From: Candidatus Aminicenantota bacterium
GTDB taxonomy: Bacteria; Acidobacteriota; Aminicenantia; Aminicenantales; Aminicenantaceae
Direction of reading: 5' to 3'
Length of the DNA: 50,291 nucleotides
NCBI GenBank assembly: GCA_016927475.1
Contig: JAFGMO010000026.1
Location: 1-50,291 of the forward strand
This document shows, piece after piece, positions 8,561-17,553 of the stretch (within the stretch, counting starts at the first letter, position 1; every line of letters starts with the position of its first letter). The position numbers and the translations under genes were made by a program. The notes below the pieces were generated by a model. That model saw nothing but the letters and a program-made list of their open reading frames with translations. It did not search any database and was not told the origin of the DNA.

Positions 8561-9375
8561 TAAACATGAATCATTCACCTACCCTGAATTATTCATAATC
8601 GGCCGACACCTTATTGTTTCTTCTAAAAAGGGGGCCGTTGTTTATGCTCACTATTTCGGTAACACTTCTATTAATGATGCTGTAGATAAAAATGTCATTG
8701 TGAGCGACCGAAGGGAACGAGACAATCTCATAAAAAAGAGTTTATTTCCACAATGACTTCATTTCACTCTAGGAGATTGCAACGTTTCGCTCGCAATGAC
8801 ATCAAAAAAGAGTTACCGAATGACAGGGCGCATACTACAGTCCCTCTCTTCCTTAAAAAGGACTGAATGGGACAGATCCCTTTTTCTTAAAATCAGCATT
8901 TTTTACGCGTTGATTCTTTTCACATGAATTGACTAAATAAGTCTATCTCTCGTCACTATCATCTAATTTTTGTGCATTTCACAAATTTTTGAAATAAAAA
9001 ATCTTGGTCAAACTAGTTATGACCCCCGTGCGTTTATAGAGAATGATAAACAAATAACGATTAGTACAAAAGACGATGGGAGTTATTTGTTAGAGGGAAA
9101 TATAACATATATAAATGTAAAAGATAGCCTTTTCATTATTTGACAATCCTGGAATAAATCCTCAAAAAAGGCCAGAAACAATATAGGATTGCAACCGGTC
9201 ACCTGGAAGGACTCGGCGGATTGGGAGACGGTCTGGATGCCGCCGCACCTGATTAGGAAAAGTGCATGATATATGATATTTTAGCCCATAATATGCTTGG
9301 TAAAACGAGATTTAAAGAGATTCAATCTCTTCTTTCCCAAAAAAACATGTCACCCCCTGACGAAAGGAAACCATC
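8561..9375. other. Intergenic region with inverted repeat and scraps
   Basis: It holds the long inverted repeat at 8694-8800 and otherwise no convincing gene. A short plus-strand scrap near 9260-9340 (YDILAHNMLGKTRFKEIQSL) resembles small lipoproteins with a GKTR-x-E-V-x-x-LLG motif, but too little remains to be sure. The RBS GAAAGGA of the next gene is at its end. Confidence 0.4.
8694..8800. repeat. Long imperfect inverted repeat (GTCATTG...CAATGAC family)
   Basis: The left arm (8694-8729) starts GTCATTGTGAGCGACC and ends GACAATCTC. The right arm (8773-8800) starts GAGATTGC and ends TCGCTCGCAATGAC. It matches the widespread bacterial intergenic palindrome type in which GTCATTGCGAGCGA and GCAATCTC form arms of a hairpin. 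The 43-base centre is AT-rich. Confidence 0.65.
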
Positions 9376-12009
9376 ATGAGAAAAAAAATTATATTATCAG
9401 CCATATTTTCCTTGATGTTGATTTCTGCCGCGGCCCCTGCTGCATCAGTTCCGGAAGACGGGCCGAAAAGCCCACTGTTTACTTCCTGGACGCAGTATCT
9501 TCAGCACAAAGCAAGCTCGGAATTCGGGCTGCAGTGGATTCACCTGGGGCCGGTGATGAACTCGGCCCGGGTGGAGGCCGTGCAGTGTGATCCGCATCAT
9601 CCGGGAACCTGGTATGCGGCTTTCGGGTCTGGAAATCTCTGGAAAACCATCAATCACGGCCTGACCTGGAAACCCATCTTCGAGAATCAATCCGCTCTGG
9701 GGATCGGAGATATCGCCCTGGCGCCCTCCAATCCCGAGATCATCTGGCTGGGATCAGGGGAAAGCTTAAAAAAAGCCCGCAACTTCACCATGCCCGGGAC
9801 CGGAGTTTTCCGCTCCGATGACGGCGGCAAAACCTGGCGCAATATGGGCCTCCACGATTCCTGGCATATCGGAGAGATCGCCGTACACCCCCAAAATCCC
9901 AACCTCGCCGTGGTGGCCGTCATGGGCCATTTCTGGTCGACCAATCCCAACCGCGGGCTCTACCGTACCGAAGACGGGGGTAAAACTTGGGAGCATGTGC
10001 TTTACGTCAACAACAAGGTCGGGGCCAATGATGTGGTGATATCTCCTTCACATCCCGAGATCATGTACGCCTCCTTATGGGAAAACAATCCCACTATTTA
10101 CGGTCCGGAAAGCGGGATTTACAAAAGCAGCGACAGCGGCAGGACATGGATCCGTTTGCACGGGGGTCTTCCCGATGGTCACCGGACCGGCCGTATCGGC
10201 TTAGCGGTATCTTGGTCCGATCCCGATAAAGCCTATGCCCTGATCGACAATCTGAATAAAGACAGTCGTAAAGCCGCCGAGGTATATCGCACCGACGACG
10301 GAGGCAGCTCTTGGAAGCGTACCCATGAAGAAGATTTGCTGATCTTCCCCGGTATCGGCTGGTACTTCACCGATTGTTATGTCAACCCTCAAGATGATGA
10401 AGAGATTTTCGCACTGGGTGTGCGTATGGCCGTCAGCCGCAACGGAGGAAAAAACTTTCAACTCGTCGGAGGAAACGTTTTCCATCTATTTCCCAATGAT
10501 TCCCAAACCCTGCACCTCGATCACTGCGAGCTTTGGATCAATCCCCTCAATCCCGATTTTTTGGCGCTGGGCAATGACGGCGGCTTCTATGCCAGTTACG
10601 ACAAAGGGGAGTCCTGGATGCACTACAACAATATTCCTGCCGGGGAATTCTATGACATCTCGCTGGACAATCAAGAGCCTTATCATATCTATGGCGGAAC
10701 CCAGGATGATTCATCGGTTTACGGACCTTCCATCGAATGGAATCCATTGTTTGCCGATTTGTGGAAATATGTCTGGCTCGACTCCTGGTCCGGTGGGGAC
10801 GGCTGCTACAACCTGGCCGATCCCGAAGATCCCAATATCGTTTACTTTTCTTCCCAGAACGGTGCTATCCGGCGAAAATTCATGGATAAGGACCGCTCCC
10901 TGCACATCCGCCCGCGGCTCCCCAAGGAACACCCCGGGCAGTTGAAATACAACTTTGTCGCTCCCTATATCATTTCTCCTCATAACGCCCAAACCCTCTA
11001 CCATGCCGGAAATTTTTTATTTAAAAGCATCGACCGGGGCAATCATTGGGATCTGATCAGTCCCGATCTGGCAAAACCCTCCGATCCGGAGAAACAGTCA
11101 ACAGCAGCCGGAGCCGTGGCCGAATCCCCCCTGGTTCCGGGCTTGCTGTATATAGGAACCGATAAAGGCGCCTTCTGGGTTACCCAAAACGACGGTCAGG
11201 CATGGAAGGAACATTCCGGCAGCCTGCCGCCTGCATACATTCGCAGCATATCTCCCTCGCGCTTCAATCAATCACGTGTATACATAACCCTGACCGGTAT
11301 CAACACCGACGATTTGTCCAACCATCTCTATGTCTCTGAGAATTACGGCCAAAACTGGAAATCCATTTCCTCCAACCTTCCCGATGAAATCGCCAACTGT
11401 ATCATAGAAGATCCCGTTCACGAAAATATTCTCTACGCAGGACTCTACCGCGGAGTCTATATTTCCACTGACAGGGGCGGAAGCTGGTCGCTCCTGGGGC
11501 CCGATATGGCGGCCACCTGCATCTCCGATCTGGTCATTCAAGAACGTGAAATGGACTTAGTGGCCGGCACCCACGGCCGTGGGATCTATAAGATAAATCT
11601 TCGCCCGATTCAGCAGGCCTTTTCGGAAGGCAGGCCGGATCAGCCGCTGCTGTTCGAAATCCCCACGGCCACGCTCCCCTGGGTCAACGATACCCACCGG
11701 GATTTCCGCATGAACACATTGCAAAAGGTCCCAATCACTATTTACCTTCCCGAAGCAAAAAACGTCACTCTTGTGCTGAAAAACCGCAAAGACGAAACGG
11801 TTTGGACGCATACAGTCCAAGCCCGCAAGGGTTTTAACCAAATCCGCTGGGATCTGATCGTCAGAAGAGTCGACAGTCCGGAGGCCTATTTCGTCCATTA
11901 CAACGAATTTATCCGCCCCGGTACTTACACTCTGACGATAAGGGGACAAAGAATCGACTTAAGCGGGAAACTGACCGTGAGAAGCAGGAAATCTCCGAAA
12001 ATAGAGTGA
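9376..12009 (+). CDS. Secreted VPS10/sortilin-like Asp-box beta-propeller protein
   Basis: An 877-residue exported protein of the glycosyl-hydrolase/VPS10-like propeller class. A signal peptide (residues 1-24, ending AAAPAA) follows a clear RBS (GAAAGGA). At least ten Asp-box-like repeats are visible, including SDDGGKTW, TEDGGKTW, SSDSGRTW, TDDGGSSW, SYDKGESW, SENYGQNW and STDRGGSW, each ending one propeller blade, so probably two propellers lie in tandem (about 40-720). The C-terminal ~130 residues form a beta-sandwich (FNQIRWDLI...PGTYTLTIRG) like a FlgD/Ig-type domain. Paralogues in this type of bacterium are numerous and of unknown substrate; glycan or protein binding is likelier than proven hydrolysis. 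Confidence 0.82.
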   Translation: MRKKIILSAIFSLMLISAAAPAASVPEDGPKSPLFTSWTQYLQHKASSEFGLQWIHLGPVMNSARVEAVQCDPHHPGTWYAAFGSGNLWKTINHGLTWKPIFENQSALGIGDIALAPSNPEIIWLGSGESLKKARNFTMPGTGVFRSDDGGKTWRNMGLHDSWHIGEIAVHPQNPNLAVVAVMGHFWSTNPNRGLYRTEDGGKTWEHVLYVNNKVGANDVVISPSHPEIMYASLWENNPTIYGPESGIYKSSDSGRTWIRLHGGLPDGHRTGRIGLAVSWSDPDKAYALIDNLNKDSRKAAEVYRTDDGGSSWKRTHEEDLLIFPGIGWYFTDCYVNPQDDEEIFALGVRMAVSRNGGKNFQLVGGNVFHLFPNDSQTLHLDHCELWINPLNPDFLALGNDGGFYASYDKGESWMHYNNIPAGEFYDISLDNQEPYHIYGGTQDDSSVYGPSIEWNPLFADLWKYVWLDSWSGGDGCYNLADPEDPNIVYFSSQNGAIRRKFMDKDRSLHIRPRLPKEHPGQLKYNFVAPYIISPHNAQTLYHAGNFLFKSIDRGNHWDLISPDLAKPSDPEKQSTAAGAVAESPLVPGLLYIGTDKGAFWVTQNDGQAWKEHSGSLPPAYIRSISPSRFNQSRVYITLTGINTDDLSNHLYVSENYGQNWKSISSNLPDEIANCIIEDPVHENILYAGLYRGVYISTDRGGSWSLLGPDMAATCISDLVIQEREMDLVAGTHGRGIYKINLRPIQQAFSEGRPDQPLLFEIPTATLPWVNDTHRDFRMNTLQKVPITIYLPEAKNVTLVLKNRKDETVWTHTVQARKGFNQIRWDLIVRRVDSPEAYFVHYNEFIRPGTYTLTIRGQRIDLSGKLTVRSRKSPKIE

Positions 12010-12202
12010 GAGCCGACAATATTGCCGCCCGGTTGATCTTCGTTCCCGTAGGTTATTCCAGTTCGTCAGAAGGGAAAATGGGAAATTTGAGATGATGGGA
12101 TGGAGTGTTTATATGAGAAAGAGGTCCAATTCGATCTCTCAGAGAAAATCATTCTGCCACTGAGGGTGCGGTAATCTTTGTACCACAATCAGCACAGAAT
12201 GT

Positions 12203-12439
12203 GGCAGTCTCAAACAATTTTATATGGAACCCCTACTGTTCAGCTTCCTCTCAGCATTCATTGCTCTGGTCCTGACCAGATTAGGCATGCCGTTGTTCAA
12301 TCAACTGGCAGGAAAGCCCGTAATGATCGATCTCCCGGATCCCTGATTGATCATCGGACTTGCTTTTATAGCTCTCTTTACCGGTATTGCCGCCGGTTCG
12401 TACCCGGCGCTGGTTTTTTCCAAACCAGTCAGGGAATAA
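12203..12439 (+). pseudogene. FtsX/MacB-type permease remnant (middle region)
   Basis: Seventy-eight codons in one frame, with one internal TGA, read GSLKQFYMEPLLFSFLSAF...MPLFNQLAGKPV...LIIGLAFIALFTGIAAGSYPALVFSKPV. This aligns segment by segment with the intact permeases of the window (for example LVIQFLGESLVLSFF...LPFFNTLSGKTI...GILAGSYPALFLSSFQPV near 35930-36160). Both ends are missing. It is a scrap of a fifth or sixth permease paralogue and is convergent with the HEAT-repeat gene. Confidence 0.75.
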
Positions 12440-12452
12440 TATTTGTTCAGTC

Positions 12453-13307
12453 TCAAGTGCTAGCCATTGACTTTTTAAGTTTTTCCAGTGATTCGTCTAA
12501 TTCTGGCTCAAGGAATTCCGCATGCGTGTAGCCCATGAATAATGCATTTGATCTTAAGTTCAAGAACGCACCCTTAAAAGTTGAAATCGCTTTATTGAGA
12601 GCTTCTACCGCTCGCTCATCACCGGTCCAACTTAACGCCCAAGCTGTGATCTTCAATACATCGCTCATTCCCGAAAAAGATTCGAGCATCAATACTCCAA
12701 GGCCTTTTGTGGGATCAATGCCTTTCATAGAAGCAAGGCCGATCATACCGAGGTACTCATGAAGCCATTTATTAAGGGTTTCTATAAGGGCTTCCACTGC
12801 AGATCCGCCGATCTTGGCTAATGTCTTCCCTATATAAACGCGGTTAGATTGTACCCCCCAGACAAAATCATGGATCAGCGGTTCCACTGCCACATCCCCC
12901 AGTTCTATGCACTTATCCCAGTTGCATTTATTAACCCAGTAAACAGCGCCCGCAACACTGTTATCAGGCTGCCAGTCAAGTTTCTCAAGAGCTTCAGCTG
13001 CTGTTGCACGCACAGAAAACAGGTTATCATTTTCTGCCACTTCGAGAAGGGGTTCGACAGCTTGCTTATCGCCTATCTCGCCGAGAGCTTTCGCTGCATC
13101 CATCCTAATACCATAGTGTTCCACATATTCTTTATGTCCTTTGAGGCTGCCCATCACGATGTGATAGTTGGGATTGAACTTATCTCCTGACGGCGGTTTA
13201 TCCCAAGCGAAAGTTTCCCCTCTCATGTATGTCAGCGCCTTAATGAGGCTTTTGACTTTGCGCTTTTTTATCAACTTCTTCATTTTCTCGCGTGTGTATT
13301 GGGCCAT
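12453..13307 (-). CDS. HEAT-repeat (PBS-lyase-like) protein
   Basis: A cytosolic alpha-solenoid of 284 residues. HEAT-type helical pairs are seen as AAKALGEIGDKQAVEPLLE (about 92-110), AAEALEKLDW, the segment CIELGDVAVEPLIHDF and TLAKIGGSAVEALIETL, continuing to ERAVEALNKAI. The segment around WVNKCNWDKCIELG is typical of bacterial and archaeal HEAT proteins that act as protein-interaction scaffolds. There is no signal peptide or catalytic motif. The ATG is preceded by AAAGGAGAAAACC. The gene stands alone with its own upstream region, converging with the permease scrap. Confidence 0.8.
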   Translation of the reverse strand: MAQYTREKMKKLIKKRKVKSLIKALTYMRGETFAWDKPPSGDKFNPNYHIVMGSLKGHKEYVEHYGIRMDAAKALGEIGDKQAVEPLLEVAENDNLFSVRATAAEALEKLDWQPDNSVAGAVYWVNKCNWDKCIELGDVAVEPLIHDFVWGVQSNRVYIGKTLAKIGGSAVEALIETLNKWLHEYLGMIGLASMKGIDPTKGLGVLMLESFSGMSDVLKITAWALSWTGDERAVEALNKAISTFKGAFLNLRSNALFMGYTHAEFLEPELDESLEKLKKSMAST

Positions 13308-13479
13308 TTGGTTTTCTCCTTTATGTCTCTTAAGTTAAATATCGAGATTTATTTAGGAAATTTGATCACCCATCTTACCCACAAAAAAAAAGTCCAGTCA
13401 ATAAAATATTTGATAAACAACTGAAGAAAGAAGCTGTCCGGAAAAGATTGGCTGAATCCTATTCAAGGGTGTTTATTAT

Positions 13480-13737
13480 ATGTTTTCTTCTCCAAGAGAT
13501 ATTAATACGGACTCAAAGGGAAATATCTTTGTGCTTGACTACCGGGAGTCCACCATCAAAAAGTATGATCCGAACGGAAACCACATCATCAATATCGGCA
13601 GGGAGGGGCAGGGCCCCGGAGAATTCGAGAATCCCCGAGCCATGAGCATAACTGCCCAGGATGAAATATTTGTGAGTGAACTATGGATACCTTTATGCTA
13701 TTTCTTCTGTGGAGGCCGGTTATTCAAAAGCCCATAG
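13480..13737 (+). pseudogene. 6-bladed beta-propeller (NHL-like) protein remnant
   Basis: The frame (open from 13456) reads SSPRDINTDSKGNIFVLDY, YDPNGNHIINIGREGQGPGEF and PRAMSITAQDEIFVSE, i.e. about one and a half blades with the GREGQGPGEF motif also seen in the complete propeller gene at 26704 (GHEGQGPGEF). It then loses similarity (LWIPLCYFFC) and stops. No signal peptide and no further blades are present, so this is a fragment. Confidence 0.65.
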
Positions 13738-14147
13738 ATTTAAGGTCATTGAATTCAATTGATAAATCCTCATGAATAGGGGAGAAGTCAAAGCAATATC
13801 CTCCAAATTTCACATAAAATCATATTCAAGTTTGTCCTATGAAATCCGGTCTCTTTATAGAATAAATAAAAATATCCGTTCCTCAAGACGCCAAGTTCCC
13901 CCCTTGTCCTGTTTAGAGCTATTCACTCTCTTCATCCAAGGATATTTATCTCCTTATATAATGAATCTCAAGGAAGTGTAAATGTAAAACAATGCCGGGA
14001 TTACGTATCGAACTAACCGAATCTGTTCCGTATCCCTTGATTTTTAAATAAAATTTGATAAGATGGAATGGGTCAGGGAAAGCTTATTCCCATGAGTCAT
14101 TAAATCATCCCAAAAATTTATTCCCATCAAAATTAAGGAGCGTACTC
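13738..14147. other. Intergenic stretch, nothing recognised
   Basis: About 410 bases with only short unsupported frames (such as 13772-13981). The final bases contain the RBS AAGGAG (14135-14140) of the lipoprotein gene. Confidence 0.5.
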
Positions 14148-15416
14148 ATGATACGAAAATCCATCGTCCTTTTTTTGGCAATCGCCTTATCGTTTTCATT
14201 CTTTTCTTGCTCCGACACCCTGGAAGATATTCTTGAGGCGATCATCACTTCCCTAACTTCGGACTTTAGAGTATCGCCGAATGCGCCCACAAAAGCGGGG
14301 GGCAACGACACCAATGTGGGAGTTTTTGCTGACACGAACAACGGATATCTCGTCACCTGGGTCCATAATTATCTGATCGAAAATACCATATACTGGGAGA
14401 ACTATGCCTGCCGCATATCAAAAACAGGAGAAGTCCTGGATCCTGCAGGGATCTATATCAATGATTCATACTGGTCCTTTTACTGCCCGAGCACTGTTTT
14501 TGCAGGGGGGAACTGGATCATCGCCACCAACCAGGGCGGTTTGGTGGAATGGGTCGGAGCAACACGAGTGACTCCGGCCGGACAGGTCCTGGACACACCT
14601 CCCGTAAATATCTGTCCTTCCACCGGAATGGCCACGATCCTCTACCCTGTTATCGCCTTCAACGGCCAGGAGATCCTCTGCGTCACGGGCATTGCGGGCA
14701 AAGGGCTCTACGGCACCATATTCGACTCTAACTTAAACATCCTGGTAGAGAAATTTCTCATCTACGAGCAAACAGTTTGCTCCTCCATGCCCCGGCTCAC
14801 TGCCAACGGGAATAACTTCTTTCTCACATTTTTTAATTCAGACGACGGTTTCATCAAACTGATCCAAATAAGCCCAGCAGGGGGGATCCTGTCTGTCCAG
14901 GATATAAATGAAGAATTCGAAATAGCGCTCCAATATTGGGGGATTCCCACCATAACCACCATGAACGGCACATCCTGTATTACATATTTCGAGACCCCAT
15001 ATTTGTGGGGGAGAAGATATTCTTCCGATGCCAGTGCAATGGACTCCAGCCCGGTCATGATCGTCGAATCCGATAGCTTCTATTCATTGGTGGATGAATT
15101 GAGCACGGGTTTTCAGGGTCATGGATACACAGATCTCGTATGGACAGGGGAATGTTACTGCTTTTTCTGGCCACGGACCCCGGATCCCGGGATCTCGGCA
15201 GTGTGCTTCAATTCCGACCTTTCGCCAGAGGAGAAAAAGACCTATTCACTGGACAGCCAGTGCGATTGGCTGTGCAGATACGGACAACTATACGACAGGT
15301 CCTATTCACTTATCCGGGCAGCAGCTATCGGGAACAAGGTTCTCACCGCGTGGGCAGACAAGAGGGCGGGGGACGGAAGGGTCTATGCGAATCTTTTCGA
15401 AGTAACGCTAAAATAA
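14148..15416 (+). CDS. Lipoprotein with propeller-like repeats, unknown function
   Basis: The 422-residue product begins with a lipoprotein signal (MIRKSIVLFLAIALSFSFFSC) with the lipobox Cys at residue 21. The ATG at 14148 is chosen because AAGGAG lies seven bases upstream and the signal starts there; the frame is open farther upstream. The rest shows repeating beta-rich units with patterns such as GYLVTWVHN...RISKTGEVLDPAGIYI, TPAGQVLDTPPVNI and NGNNFFLTF, as in secreted multi-blade propellers. It is probably an outer-membrane or periplasmic lipoprotein. No enzyme motif is seen. Confidence 0.75.
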   Translation: MIRKSIVLFLAIALSFSFFSCSDTLEDILEAIITSLTSDFRVSPNAPTKAGGNDTNVGVFADTNNGYLVTWVHNYLIENTIYWENYACRISKTGEVLDPAGIYINDSYWSFYCPSTVFAGGNWIIATNQGGLVEWVGATRVTPAGQVLDTPPVNICPSTGMATILYPVIAFNGQEILCVTGIAGKGLYGTIFDSNLNILVEKFLIYEQTVCSSMPRLTANGNNFFLTFFNSDDGFIKLIQISPAGGILSVQDINEEFEIALQYWGIPTITTMNGTSCITYFETPYLWGRRYSSDASAMDSSPVMIVESDSFYSLVDELSTGFQGHGYTDLVWTGECYCFFWPRTPDPGISAVCFNSDLSPEEKKTYSLDSQCDWLCRYGQLYDRSYSLIRAAAIGNKVLTAWADKRAGDGRVYANLFEVTLK

Positions 15417-15426
15417 TCCGCGGCTT

Positions 15427-15468
15427 TCATTCGTACCTGAGGCTGTCCACCGGGTTGGAACGGGCTGC
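15427..15468 (-). pseudogene. Permease C-terminal scrap (SNPVDSLRYE)
   Basis: Minus-strand codons read VTAARSNPVDSLRYE and stop, the hallmark ending of all the large permeases in the window (ANPVDSLRYE, SNPVDSMRYE, ANPIDTLRYE). Only about 14 codons remain. It lies just beyond a dipeptidyl-peptidase fragment in the same orientation. Confidence 0.65.
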
Positions 15469-15543
15469 TGTGACGTTAAAAACATTCGATTCTGCTTTAT
15501 CTCGTTCTTGAGGGACCTGTAGGCTTTTCTCATTTCACTGCTC

Positions 15544-15985
15544 ATGCCCGGTATGTCGAACCACCTTGTTTCACCGCCTGCTACCGATACGACCCCCACT
15601 TTTACTGCGGATTTGATTGTACCCGCTTTGTTTCCATCAGGGGAAAATTTGGCAAACATCATGGTTGATGGTTCGGCAAATTTTCCAAGTTGCGTTAACT
15701 CTCCGGAAACCAGATCCAAAACCTAGTAATCGCCTTTGGTTTCATAACGCCATTCCCGAACGGAGTTGGTAAAAATCAACAGCTTTTTCCCATCTGCTGA
15801 CCATTGATAATCTGAAATCAGCAAGGGATGCTGCTTACCATTCGGGATTAATTGACCGGCGCTGACTAGTATCGAGCGTATACCTGATTCAGGGTCATAT
15901 TTTATGATATCTTTTGCCATAGGAAATGTTTCCGATTCCTCAAGAGTCGTGTAACCGGAACCATCTTCCAGCCATTTCAGACTCT
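15544..15985 (-). pseudogene. Dipeptidyl peptidase IV (S9B), N-terminal propeller remnant
   Basis: The minus-strand frame reads PESLKWLEDGSGYTTLEE, IIKYDPESG, LLISDYQWSADGKKLLIFTNS, then KGDY followed by a stop and VLDLVSGELTQLG, MMFAKFSPDGNKAG and VGVVSVAGGETRWFDIPG. The family has Trp after the DY pair, so TAG (15724-15726) probably arose from TGG. The block between FSPDG and VGVVSV is shortened by an internal deletion and the catalytic domain is gone. Its beginning overlaps the last codons of the Xaa-Pro aminopeptidase gene in another frame, so the two were joined by a deletion. Confidence 0.8.
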
Positions 15986-17368
15986 CAGGTTTTTTTGTTT
16001 TTCAACATCTTCTATTGTTTTGGGCTTTGGTTTTCCGATCAGCTTGTATCCATCTGCTGTGATCACAAAATTTTCTTCGTTTCTGATGCCGCCAAAATCT
16101 TTATACGTTTCAAGCTTATTATAATTAATAAATTCACTAAAACGCTCTTCAGCTTTCCACATATCGATCAATGAAGGTATAAAATAGATTCCCGGCTCAA
16201 TGGTCATGACCATGCCCGGGACTAATGGTTTTGCCATGCGCAAAGATTTCAGCCCAAACTGCTTACTCTTAGGTTTACCATCGTACCCCACATACACTTC
16301 TCCAAGGTCTTCCATATCATGGATATCGAGACCCATCTGGTGGCCCAGTCCGCATGGGAAAAACATGGCATGTGCACCCGATTGGACGGCTTCTTCGGTA
16401 TCACCCATCATTAAATCCAAATCTTTCAATCCATCAACAATGATCCGGCAAGCTTCAAAATAAATATCCTTAAAGGGCATCCCGGGTTTTAATATCTCAA
16501 TTGAACGGTTATGGGATTTCAGTACGATTTCATAGATCTCTTTCTGGCGTTCAGTGAACGCAGGACTTGCCGGCATCGTGCTCGACAGGTCACCCGCGTA
16601 TCCCATCGCAGTTTCTGCTCCGCAATCGAGAAGAAACATATCGCCTTCTTTCAATTGATTCCCGTGGAAGTGATTATGCAGAGTTTCACCATGGATCGTG
16701 GCTATGATCGGAAAGGAAATCTTACCACCGGCTTTCACGGCAATTTCCTGTACTTTGGCTGCAATATCCGACTCCATGATGCCGGGCCGGGCCATCTGCA
16801 TTGCCGCCACATGCATATCAACGGTGGTATTGACCGCCTTTTCAATTTCCAGGAGTTCTTCATCATATTTTATTTCACGTTGTGCTACAACGGCTTTGAT
16901 GAACTCAACAGATGCAGCGTCCTGTGTTGCCATAGGATTTATTCCAAGCCAGTGGTACAGCTTAATTTTATTCTCACCACGATAAGGAGGTAACAGATGT
17001 ATTCTTCTGTCTTTTTTGACAGCTTCTTTGAGAAATGTTTCAAGGTTTGAAATACTGCCGGTGTTCTCGATACCCACTTTTTGTCCCTGATCCTTTAATG
17101 TGGGCTGATATCCCATCCAAACAAAATCTTCAACAGTTGCGTCATTTCCGAAAATGTATTCTTTACCATCATCGAGATCGATGACACCTGTCAGCCCGGC
17201 GGTATTTAATCCAAAGTAATAAAGAAAAGAGCTGTCCTGTCTGAAATGATAGGGATTGTCCAGATAATTCATCGGGCTTTCATCATTCCCCAAAAATAAA
17301 GCGATACCTGAATCAACACGGTTTCTTAACATTTTTCTTCTTTCCAAATAAGTTTGCACATTGAACAT
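15977..17368 (-). CDS. pepP: Xaa-Pro aminopeptidase (M24B)
   Basis: This metallo-aminopeptidase removes an N-terminal residue preceding proline. The 463 residues comprise an AMP_N domain (about 5-140) and a pita-bread M24 domain (about 175-440). Metal ligands are visible: Asp248 (LLDCG), Asp260 (GYAGDLSS), His343 (CGLGHQMG), Glu391 (TIEPGIYF) and Glu431 (RNEEN). The length and motif order are normal, with no signal peptide, so it is cytosolic. The ATG at 17368 follows a GAAAGGAAAAT ribosome site. The extreme C-terminus (EKQKNLRV) may be altered, because a foreign DPP-IV fragment begins there. It fits the peptide-degrading content of the window. Confidence 0.92.
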   Translation of the reverse strand: MFNVQTYLERRKMLRNRVDSGIALFLGNDESPMNYLDNPYHFRQDSSFLYYFGLNTAGLTGVIDLDDGKEYIFGNDATVEDFVWMGYQPTLKDQGQKVGIENTGSISNLETFLKEAVKKDRRIHLLPPYRGENKIKLYHWLGINPMATQDAASVEFIKAVVAQREIKYDEELLEIEKAVNTTVDMHVAAMQMARPGIMESDIAAKVQEIAVKAGGKISFPIIATIHGETLHNHFHGNQLKEGDMFLLDCGAETAMGYAGDLSSTMPASPAFTERQKEIYEIVLKSHNRSIEILKPGMPFKDIYFEACRIIVDGLKDLDLMMGDTEEAVQSGAHAMFFPCGLGHQMGLDIHDMEDLGEVYVGYDGKPKSKQFGLKSLRMAKPLVPGMVMTIEPGIYFIPSLIDMWKAEERFSEFINYNKLETYKDFGGIRNEENFVITADGYKLIGKPKPKTIEDVEKQKNLRV

Positions 17369-17553
17369 AATATTTTCCTTTCAATTAACCTGCTTTATTT
17401 ATAAATTTGGCCAACATTTTCTTGAAAACGGTCATGGAAAATGTTTCACTATAAATTCTACCGAAAACCATCATTAAATGACATATACTATTGAAATTAT
17501 CTGTTTGTATCGGCAAAATTTATGAATCAGGCAGGTTATTAGAGCCAGAGCAT

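Noticed and set aside
13772..13981. 69-codon open frame after the propeller remnant
   Set aside because: No ribosome site, no recognisable motif and AT-rich random-looking composition.
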